Both the position numbers and the translations under genes were made by a program. Shown in pieces: positions 32,615-38,921 of a stretch of DNA of 64,000 nucleotides. Below the pieces are notes generated by a model. It saw only the letters and a program-made list of their open reading frames with translations. It searched no databases and was not told where the DNA came from. The DNA is from Bacilli bacterium (GTDB lineage Bacteria; Bacillota_I; Bacilli_A; RFN20; CAG-826), in contig JALCSW010000001.1 in NCBI GenBank assembly GCA_022653695.1, forward strand, positions 117,979 through 181,978. Reading direction: 5' to 3'. The first letter of the stretch is position 1. Each line of letters begins with the position of its first letter.

Positions 32615-33821
32615 TTTCAATTCTCCTAATTAATAATGTTTGTTCATGCTGCTTTTCGCTGTAAAACGTTGACTCTCTACCAGTGGACGTTCTTGGAGGA
32701 TATCTTAATTCTTCTGTAAGATTACTTTTTTTGTATTTAGCTAAAAAATTGGTTAGTGTTTTCTTACTAATTACAACACCGTATTTTTGATAGAAATCAA
32801 TTAGAATGTTGTTAAAGTGAGTGCTTTCATATGGAATCATTTCAAGCAATTGCTTTTCAATTTGCTCCATATTTACAGGGTCATCTTCTACTCCTCTTTC
32901 AAACAAGCAAGTTTGTCCATGGTTTCTTTCGTCTTGTGACTCTTGCGATCGATTAAACATGTTTTCTGCCATTATGATGCATCCTTCTTCGTGATTAGTA
33001 GCATGAATCATTCTATATTTTGGTTGAGTATCATTAGTAGCCCTAATAGGCATACTTAAAACATATTTAAACTCTCCATATTTGCCACGAAGTTGATTAC
33101 AAAATAAATCCGTTAATCTTTTTTCCGCTTCAAAAGAAGTAAATTCGTTGGCTTTTCTTGCTTCTATAATCCCTTCCCATCGATCTGTACCGAAGATAGC
33201 ATTAATTCCTTCTTTAGTCCCAACGTTTGTAGGGTCGTATTCTTCAAGTCCAGTCAACTCTGTCTCTTTTTCAGTATAATCTAAGACTTTGCAACAGTTC
33301 CTATACAGCCCAAAGGAATTAAAATTGATGAGAAGCTCAGCTGAGCATCTATTTGAATTTTTCCTATTTCCCATAGCTAAGAAGGTCTTCATATTCAAGG
33401 CTTTGATTCCATAAGGGTCAAAATAAACAAAGAGATTGTGGTTTTCAGACTCTTTAAGGATTTTTTCAATGTTATCTTCAAACTTCCCGGCAATGACAGC
33501 ACACCTGGAATAATTTCCATCAGCCAAGTTTTCTTTCAAATCGTCATAGTATTCACTCTCGATAAAAACATTGGTTGTTGTAATATAACTTCTCTTGCTT
33601 AGTGATTTTGCCTTATTCAAACATTCCATGGCAATTAATGGAGAACCCGGATTTCCATCATCAAATTTTCCTTTTCCAGCAAAGCAATCAACATAGAAAA
33701 GAGGTCTTCCACTACAAACAATCTTTTGGAAATAAGGGACTAAATAGCAACCTAATAACTTATCTTTATAAAATGACCAAGGTTTCTTTGCAACAAAGAA
33801 ATCATCGTTCTTTTTTGACAT
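32598..33821 (-). CDS. tcmP: TcmP-like (three-Cys-motif partner) protein
   Basis: 407 residues. It matches the pattern of the three-Cys-motif partner family, named for being encoded beside altered radical SAM proteins, exactly the arrangement here. VDCFAGKGKFDDGNPGSPL (about 44-62) resembles an AdoMet-binding loop and FVYFDPYG (about 131-138) resembles the DPPY-like motif of Rossmann methyltransferases. The C-terminal quarter looks like a winged helix (TLTNFLAKYKKSNLTEELRYPP). A role as nucleic-acid-modifying partner in defence is my inference; no member has a function I can cite with certainty. Confidence 0.75.
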   Translation of the reverse strand: MSKKNDDFFVAKKPWSFYKDKLLGCYLVPYFQKIVCSGRPLFYVDCFAGKGKFDDGNPGSPLIAMECLNKAKSLSKRSYITTTNVFIESEYYDDLKENLADGNYSRCAVIAGKFEDNIEKILKESENHNLFVYFDPYGIKALNMKTFLAMGNRKNSNRCSAELLINFNSFGLYRNCCKVLDYTEKETELTGLEEYDPTNVGTKEGINAIFGTDRWEGIIEARKANEFTSFEAEKRLTDLFCNQLRGKYGEFKYVLSMPIRATNDTQPKYRMIHATNHEEGCIIMAENMFNRSQESQDERNHGQTCLFERGVEDDPVNMEQIEKQLLEMIPYESTHFNNILIDFYQKYGVVISKKTLTNFLAKYKKSNLTEELRYPPRTSTGRESTFYSEKQHEQTLLIRRIENGSDN

Positions 33822-33833
33822 GCCTTAATCCTC

Positions 33834-35696
33834 TTAATTCAAATCAGGAGAATTAAAAAGTAATTCTGCTAATTTGCCACATCTATCAATAATCTGACCA
33901 TAAGTTGTAAAATCTTGATGGTCTGGCAAATGAAGAACTTCATTGCCTTTCTCACTATTCAGTTGAGGCAAGAACAAACGAATATTACCTATTCTATGCA
34001 AGGTTCTCGCTTCAAATTCGGAATATTCCATACCATCGAAAACCCCATCAGGGAAATCATTTCCTTCTTTCAAACACAATAAATCAGAACCGTTAATATT
34101 CTTTTTGTAATATTTTAAATTTGGATTGTCCTCATCTGGAGTTTGTGGCAACATATGGTCAAGTTGAAAAGTGGAATCTTTTATATGCGAAAGCATCATA
34201 GTTGCTTGAGAAAAAAGCAATTTATTCTTATTACTAGTATCTACTGATTCTAAAAGAGATAAAACACTATAAGCTAAATCGTGCTTTGAATAAAAATCCA
34301 TTGCAACAAATCTTCCTTTAATGGCGTTCATATCAATGCCGTTCTTAATCAATGAATCAGTGAAAAATTTTTCAATTTCCTTCGAGTCGAGTTTATCTTT
34401 ATTGTAATAAGATCTAGTAATTGAATCAAAGGTAGGTATAGCATCTTTGCTATCCCCTCCATTTATAGATTGAAATTTGAACATAAACAACGTTGAAGAC
34501 TTTATTATTCTTGTTACATCATCGCCACTTATAATACCCTTTGAAAGTTCACAAAATGACCTAAAGATTAAAGCTCTAGGGTGTGTATATCCATTTATCA
34601 AATTAAGTTTATAAAAAGTCGCAAAGCTTTGCTTTTTAACAATTGAAGTAGCTGTTTTCTCATCGAATAAAAGCTTATATTGGTCAACAAGTGAAAGCAT
34701 ATCGTTAATTAACTTCTTCAGGGATTCAGCAACACTAGAAACATGATAAATGCTTGGAAGTTGATTACTGATCCATCTAAAATTATTTATATTGATTGAT
34801 ACTTTGTAATAGAAAAGGAATGCCTTAATATATGTTTGTAAATAATCGGCTAAATTATCATCAGTCCTTATTATTAACTGACCCCATTTCACTAAATAAG
34901 AGTCATAATCAGATTCGTCTAGAACTGAGAAAATATAAGTCTTTATTAAGTCTATATTTTCAAGCGGTTTCCCTTTGCTATTGATTGACTCAAAAACAGA
35001 AAATACTTTGGGCATAGAAACAGAAGATTCAATTGCGATAAATTGAGTTCTGTCCTGAATAAAAGACAAAAAATTCAGCGCTTCATTTGGGTTGGCTTCA
35101 TTTAAAGGGAATTCCGTCAAGACTCTGTCATAGATTTTGTTAAACATAGCAATTAAATTTACTTCTGTTTGACATTTAGGAGTGTATTTTTTAACTGTAG
35201 ATTGAATATCAATTGGAGCAGAAAAAGATGCATCAAAAATAAAAGAAAAAACATCTTTATCTATACTCGAAAGGCTTAATAATCTTTCTTCCTTTATATA
35301 CTTTCTTTGGCTTTTGTTGTATTTCCAAAGACATTTTTTTAGTCCTGAAATTTCAACATCTGTGTCATCAAGTCCTCTACTTCTACATATTGAATATAAA
35401 GACAAAAGTAGCATTGAATAGGTGGCTAAACGTTGCTGCCCATCAACAACCTCAAATTCGTTTGTGATTCCGTTTGAACCTTTATCGTGCTTTCTCAAAA
35501 ACAAAGTACCCACAAATAATGAATCTTCAGGATTCTCCGCCCTTTTTCGATAAGCACCAAAAATATCATCAAGCAAAGCCTCTACTTCATTTGTAGACCA
35601 TTTATATGGTCTTTGATACACTGGCACCTCATAAAAGTTATTTTCAATAGCATCTTGAAGCGTCCAAGCAAATGGCTTAAATTGTTCATCGTTCAT
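33834..35696 (-). CDS. GmrSD-like DUF262/DUF1524 nuclease
   Basis: 620 residues. DUF262 N-terminal motifs are clear: VPVYQRPYKW (about 23-32) and VVDGQQRLATYSML (about 83-97), the nucleotide-binding DGQQR of GmrS/ParB-like folds. The C-terminus has the DUF1524 His-Me nuclease motif: LDHMLPQTP (about 512-520) and RIGNIRLFLPQLNSEKGN (about 568-585). Such fused proteins are type IV restriction enzymes that attack modified phage DNA. It is 12 bp upstream of the TcmP gene. Since type IV enzymes have no own methylase, the neighbouring methyltransferase- and radical-SAM-like proteins are notable. All key residues appear present. Confidence 0.85.
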   Translation of the reverse strand: MNDEQFKPFAWTLQDAIENNFYEVPVYQRPYKWSTNEVEALLDDIFGAYRKRAENPEDSLFVGTLFLRKHDKGSNGITNEFEVVDGQQRLATYSMLLLSLYSICRSRGLDDTDVEISGLKKCLWKYNKSQRKYIKEERLLSLSSIDKDVFSFIFDASFSAPIDIQSTVKKYTPKCQTEVNLIAMFNKIYDRVLTEFPLNEANPNEALNFLSFIQDRTQFIAIESSVSMPKVFSVFESINSKGKPLENIDLIKTYIFSVLDESDYDSYLVKWGQLIIRTDDNLADYLQTYIKAFLFYYKVSININNFRWISNQLPSIYHVSSVAESLKKLINDMLSLVDQYKLLFDEKTATSIVKKQSFATFYKLNLINGYTHPRALIFRSFCELSKGIISGDDVTRIIKSSTLFMFKFQSINGGDSKDAIPTFDSITRSYYNKDKLDSKEIEKFFTDSLIKNGIDMNAIKGRFVAMDFYSKHDLAYSVLSLLESVDTSNKNKLLFSQATMMLSHIKDSTFQLDHMLPQTPDEDNPNLKYYKKNINGSDLLCLKEGNDFPDGVFDGMEYSEFEARTLHRIGNIRLFLPQLNSEKGNEVLHLPDHQDFTTYGQIIDRCGKLAELLFNSPDLN

Positions 35697-35729
35697 TTCG
35701 AATACTCCCTTTTTTTGTTAACCTTTTAT

Positions 35730-35915
35730 TCACTTAATAATACCTTCTTTCCTTAATATCTCTTGAAGCTTTCTTTTTTGTTTCATTGTTGGCTCATAAT
35801 GACCTTTTTCCCAACGATTAACAGTTCCATAAGAAACACCCAAGAACTCACTAAGTTCCATTTGAGTTAACAATAGTTTCTCTCGAAGTTTTTTAACTAA
35901 CATGGCCCAATTCAT
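35730..35915 (-). CDS. Small XRE-family repressor
   Basis: About 61 residues, nearly all an XRE helix-turn-helix (VKKLREKLLLTQMELSEFLG, then VSYGTVNRWEKGHYEPTMKQ). Start at 35,915 is chosen because AGAGGA lies four bases upstream; an open frame goes further up but crosses the operator-like repeats. It is the first gene of the cargo operon, 33 bp before the nuclease gene, and probably represses its own operon. It is of the kind cleaved by ImmA proteins in ICEs, and an ImmA-type protease ends the same operon. Confidence 0.75.
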   Translation of the reverse strand: MNWAMLVKKLREKLLLTQMELSEFLGVSYGTVNRWEKGHYEPTMKQKRKLQEILRKEGIIK

Positions 35916-35925
35916 AAAATCCTCT

Positions 35926-35943
35926 ATAATTGTCATAATTGTA
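35926..35943. promoter_or_regulatory. Tandem ATAATTGT repeats upstream of the cargo operon
   Basis: Two adjacent 9-bp copies (ATAATTGTC, ATAATTGTA). The second overlaps an extended -10-like element on the minus strand (TGTTACAAT, minus sense). An operator for the XRE repressor encoded immediately downstream is the simplest reading. Confidence 0.45.
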
Positions 35944-36075
35944 ACATTTTTGTGCGATATTTCATATAGTTTATGCATCGGTATACTAATTTCGGACAAT
36001 GAATTTTAATTTATGAACAGTTAATACAAAAGTAAAGACTGTTAAGTTAAAATTATGTACTAGGAGGAAATAATT

Positions 36076-36414
36076 ATGTACATTAATCCGAAACCAAGAT
36101 TAGAGCTTGGAAAAAAAGTTTTTTTAAAAGAACTAACTAAAGATTCAGTTATGAAGGAATATGACGTCACCGAAGCAACTGTCAATCAATGGGTAAAAGA
36201 ATACCTTCAATCGGAAGGTATAAATCCTATTCCTGAAGTAATTTCAGCACCAAATGACAACATTGAGACGTATAAAGAAATGTCCAAAGAACAACTTATT
36301 AATGAACTTATGTTAAAAGATATCGAGATTGAAAGATCAAAAAAAGGGTATGCGGTAAAAGGAGGTGGTCGAACAAAGGAATTTATTTCTATAAACAGCA
36401 AGAATTCGAAATAG
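36076..36414 (+). CDS. IS3-family transposase OrfA
   Basis: 112 residues, with a helix-turn-helix in the first 50 residues (KELTKDSVMKEYDVTEATVNQWVKEYL) and a helical/leucine-rich end. The ribosome binding site is strong (TAGGAGG, 8 bases). The A7 run at 36,339-36,345 (tcA AAA AAA GGG) is a classical -1 slippery site; shifting there moves the ribosome into the orfB frame and makes the fused transposase. Confidence 0.8.
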   Translation: MYINPKPRLELGKKVFLKELTKDSVMKEYDVTEATVNQWVKEYLQSEGINPIPEVISAPNDNIETYKEMSKEQLINELMLKDIEIERSKKGYAVKGGGRTKEFISINSKNSK

Positions 36415-36461
36415 TCGCAATATTATCTTCTAAATGGCCAGTTTATAGGTTATGTGAAAAC

Positions 36462-37286
36462 ATGATGGTTTCTAAATCGGGGTTTTATAGTTGGAAGAAA
36501 AGGATGATCAATCCTAGTAAAACGATTAGAAGACGAATTGAATCGTTAAAACTCTTTCAAGAATATCATGATAAATTTCCGTCACACGGATATAAATGGC
36601 TAAATGCAAAAATCAAACTAGATCTTGGGGTTTATATGTCAGATGTTTATGCACATAGGTGCTGTATGTATTCCGGAATAAAATCAAAAGCAAAGAAATG
36701 TAACTATTCCAGACCAGGTGAAAGATTTAAAATATTTGATAATATAGTTCTTGCTTCCCTTAATATAAATAAACCAATGGAAGTAATTGTCTCGGATATG
36801 ACGGCGTTTTGGGCCAACAAAACCTATTACGAATTAACTCTTTACATGGATTTATTTAATAATGAAATTGTTAGTTATGGTCTATCATCTAGAAGAGGAG
36901 ACAGGAATTCTTATTTCGATGGTTTAGAAAAACTAATTGATAAAAAAGAAAGAATGGGCAGCCTTAATATGATTTTGCACACAGATCAAGGATCAGTCTA
37001 TTCTTCTAAAAGTTACAATGAACTTTTACCTTTTTATCATATCACACATTCGATGTCTCGTGCCGGAACACCAACTGATAATGGCGCGATGGAAGCAATA
37101 AATGGATGGATAAAAGAGGAATTGTTTATAGATTTCAAAATTAATGAAGTAGAAAATGTATTTAACCAAATCGAAGATTATATTCACTTCTTCAATTACG
37201 AAAGACCAGCTTCTTCGTTAAAATATGAAACACCAATTCAGTTTAAAGAAAAATATTTGAAAAATTGTCCGAATTCTGTTTACTAA
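36462..37286 (+). CDS. IS3-family transposase OrfB (DDE integrase)
   Basis: 274 residues from the first in-frame ATG. The DDE residues are in VIVSDMTAFW, LHTDQGSVY and NGAMEAINGW (D, D, E), with correct spacing for the rve integrase fold, and HSMSRAGTPTDNG is typical of IS3. In the fused OrfAB product the frame begins upstream at the slippery run, adding about 40 residues (RWSNKGIYFYKQQEFEIVAI). It looks intact, so the element may be active. Confidence 0.85.
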   Translation: MMVSKSGFYSWKKRMINPSKTIRRRIESLKLFQEYHDKFPSHGYKWLNAKIKLDLGVYMSDVYAHRCCMYSGIKSKAKKCNYSRPGERFKIFDNIVLASLNINKPMEVIVSDMTAFWANKTYYELTLYMDLFNNEIVSYGLSSRRGDRNSYFDGLEKLIDKKERMGSLNMILHTDQGSVYSSKSYNELLPFYHITHSMSRAGTPTDNGAMEAINGWIKEELFIDFKINEVENVFNQIEDYIHFFNYERPASSLKYETPIQFKEKYLKNCPNSVY

Positions 37287-37309
37287 TGCATAATAAACTA
37301 AATAAGAAA

Positions 37310-37450
37310 GCTCTTCATTTAAGAAGAGCCTAGGTGGTTTAAGCACCACCCAAACTGCGAACTCTAGCATTTAACGTGCCCTAGGTTCTGCTCGAAACAC
37401 GTGATTGTTATTACTAACATCAAATGGCTAGAGATCATACGTCCTCTAGA
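37310..37450. ncRNA. Highly structured intergenic RNA candidate
   Basis: Between orfB and the AP2-like gene are stems GCTCTTC/GAAGAGC (37,310-37,329), GGTGGT/ACCACC (37,333-37,350), ACGTG/CACGT (37,374-37,402), GTTA/TAAC (37,407-37,418) and CTAGAG/CTCTAG (37,428-37,449). The segment GCTAGAG (37,427-37,433) can instead pair with CTCTAGC (37,362-37,368), so two exclusive folds exist. On the minus strand the first stem is followed by TTTCTTATTT, suiting a 3' terminator of the AP2 gene. I cannot name an RNA family. Confidence 0.4.
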
Positions 37451-37460
37451 TGACGCATAT

Positions 37461-38276
37461 TTATCTTACCATACTTCTTTCTTTTCTTTTAACTTTGGCC
37501 ATTATTTTTCTATGCTTCTTCATAAAAGGGAGATAATACTCCTGCTCCAATCTTGCCCTGGCTTTTATCGCTTCTTCTTTTGTAGAACATTTAATTCGAT
37601 GGTCTACACCTTGAAAGGTTAGTTTTGCGTACCATGATCCTCTTCTTGGTTTATATACGCCTCTCACTTTAGATGTTTCATTGCTTAAATAAGGGACATT
37701 CTTATTCATACTATAAAGATTAGTGCCATCAACGAAGATATCTTTGTAATTACTGAATAAATGATGCGAATAAATCTTTCGTTCTTCACTCACACATCCA
37801 CAAGATATTATTTTGTTGTTTTTAATCTCTGAGGACGTGGCTATAAAGGTATTTCCGCACTCGCATTTGCAAACCCATCTACACGTTGTTCTATCTCTTC
37901 CGGCAAACTCGATTACTTCATAATGTGGTTTCTTCACACCCGTAAGGTCAACAATAGAAGTTCCGGGAAGATGCTTTAAACATGGTTTTGCTTTTACTGG
38001 ATGCTCGGAAAGAACTAATGAGTACACTGCCTTCTTCTTTTCTTTTGTAGATTTAATAGCATCCTCAAGATCAGCGAATCGTCCAACCCAATAATGAACT
38101 CCCTGAAAACGAAAGTGAGCCTTCCACATATTGAATTTAGAGTCCCAACTGACTCCAGAGCATCCTGACTTATTAAGCCTAGATAATTGCCTGTTAGGGT
38201 CAATCTCGCTGATCCTTGTTCCTTTATATCGGTCATACCCCAAGTGTCGATGCTCATAATCTTTTTCTTTATCCAT
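37461..38276 (-). CDS. AP2-like/zinc-ribbon DNA-binding protein
   Basis: 271 residues. Two AP2-like units, SGCSGVSWDSKFNMWKAHF (about 37-55) and SKVRGVYKPRRGSWYAKLTF (about 207-226), flank a central Cys unit (CRWVCKCECGN, later SCGC). Each AP2 unit is a three-stranded sheet plus helix, the DNA-binding part of certain mobile-element and homing proteins. No HNH or other nuclease motif is visible. A good ribosome binding site (AGGAGG) precedes the start. It is the intact relative of the broken gene at 6,707 near the other ICE end, so the two ends carry related proteins. It may bind the element ends or regulate. Confidence 0.7.
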   Translation of the reverse strand: MDKEKDYEHRHLGYDRYKGTRISEIDPNRQLSRLNKSGCSGVSWDSKFNMWKAHFRFQGVHYWVGRFADLEDAIKSTKEKKKAVYSLVLSEHPVKAKPCLKHLPGTSIVDLTGVKKPHYEVIEFAGRDRTTCRWVCKCECGNTFIATSSEIKNNKIISCGCVSEERKIYSHHLFSNYKDIFVDGTNLYSMNKNVPYLSNETSKVRGVYKPRRGSWYAKLTFQGVDHRIKCSTKEEAIKARARLEQEYYLPFMKKHRKIMAKVKRKERSMVR

Positions 38277-38329
38277 AAAACAAAAACCTCCTAGTTGTTT
38301 AAGCTAAGAGGTTAGGTCTTTAAATTTGG

Positions 38330-38412
38330 TGCAGGTGGAGGGAGTTGAACCCTCACGAACTCACGTTCAACAGATTTTGAGTCTGTCGCGGCTGCCATTA
38401 CGCCACACCTGC
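38330..38412 (-). tRNA. tRNA-Leu(CAA), complete, carried by the ICE
   Basis: Complete class II tRNA on the minus strand: acceptor GCAGGTG/CACCTGC (7 pairs), D-arm, anticodon stem ACAGA/TCTGT with loop CTCAAAA (anticodon CAA), long variable arm, T-stem GAGGG/CCCTC, discriminator A (38,330). CCA is encoded at 38,327-38,329. Sequence differs strongly from the split chromosomal tRNA-Leu except for the anticodon loop. It lies about 300 bp inside the right ICE end, suiting a replacement for the gene that the element destroys. Confidence 0.93.
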
Positions 38413-38713
38413 ATAAGTTAGATTCTATCACACTTTTTATAGTGTTCCACTACCATTTTTTTGGAGCGAAACTCTTCTAAGTGTTAACGAACCAACACGA
38501 ACCGAATCAGGCACATCCGAATTTTTCTGAACACCCCTATTTTTTGACCGATTTCAGGTAAATTCGACCCTGCTTTTAGTCATTTGAGTGGAAATTTAGG
38601 GGTAATTTTGCCATTTTAGTGGCTTTTTCCACTCAGCCCTCGTTTGGCGTAATCTCAATAAGTTCGATGATATCGGTCTTTTTTGAAATTGCGTTTTTGG
38701 CGACCCGAGACTC
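38413..38713. promoter_or_regulatory. Right ICE end with GAGTGGAA arm-like sites
   Basis: No gene. It contains TTTGAGTGGAAATT (about 38,583-38,596) and inverted TTTTTCCACTCA (about 38,624-38,636), matching the repeats inside the left end, plus CGAACC repeats (ACGAACCAACACGAACCG) that also occur at the left end (GCGAACCTTGCCGAACC, near 5,270-5,290). At the junction, GAGACTC precedes TTTTGAGTC, an extended dyad around the crossover. Confidence 0.5.
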
Positions 38714-38751
38714 TTTTGAGTCCAACGCGTCTACCATTCCGCCATTGGGGC
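38714..38751 (-). pseudogene. tRNA-Leu(CAA) 5' half at the right ICE junction
   Basis: Minus strand: acceptor strand GCCCCAA (38,745-38,751), TG, D-arm (GCG...CGC), anticodon stem strand TTGGA (38,721-38,725) and anticodon loop CTCAAAA (38,714-38,720), then the ICE begins with GAGTCTCGGG, which cannot complete the stem. The missing half is at 5,108-5,163. The chromosomal gene is therefore broken unless a hybrid could fold, and I see no complementary acceptor strand on the ICE side. Confidence 0.85.
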
Positions 38752-38921
38752 ATTTTATAGAGGCTTCACCTCTATTTCGGCTTAATGATTATGCTACGCT
38801 TTCAAAAGAGTTTCCACCCCCGTTTTGGGGTTTTGTCAATCGCGTTTGTCTTACCGGTTTCCATGGGGTTGCCGCGAAAAGGCGCCTAGGCGAGGAAAAA
38901 GCCATAAAAAGAGGCGTTTCT
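38752..38921. other. Chromosomal gap before the first host gene
   Basis: No gene. On the minus strand it holds the upstream region of the split tRNA (a TTGAAA element and a TATAAA very close to the tRNA end; promoter placement uncertain). The palindrome CGCCTAGGCG (38,883-38,892) lies downstream of the lipoprotein gene and may be part of its terminator. Confidence 0.35.

Larger units (their letters stand above)
36010..37290 (+). mobile_element. IS3-family insertion sequence
   Basis: Two consecutive frames, orfA and orfB, in the -1 arrangement typical of IS3 elements, read rightward against the flanking leftward genes. Inverted ends are not clear: AACAGTTAA... at about 36,015 and a related GTTTACTAA at about 37,278 are the best candidates. 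Boundaries are approximate and I could not identify a target duplication. Confidence 0.7.
5157..38720. mobile_element. Integrative and conjugative element inserted in tRNA-Leu(CAA)
   Basis: The element of about 33.5 kb is bounded by the 7-bp direct repeat TTTTGAG (5,157-5,163 and 38,714-38,720), which is the anticodon loop of the target tRNA-Leu. It encodes a tyrosine integrase and excisionase near the left end, a relaxase, a VirD4-type coupling protein, VirB4, VirB6-like and pilin-like proteins, ArdC-like and primase proteins, and a defence-like cargo operon near the right end. Its DNA is visibly AT-richer than the chromosome to its right. Copies of GAGTGGAA inside both ends look like integrase arm sites. 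All machinery genes appear intact, so the element may still be mobile. Confidence 0.85.
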
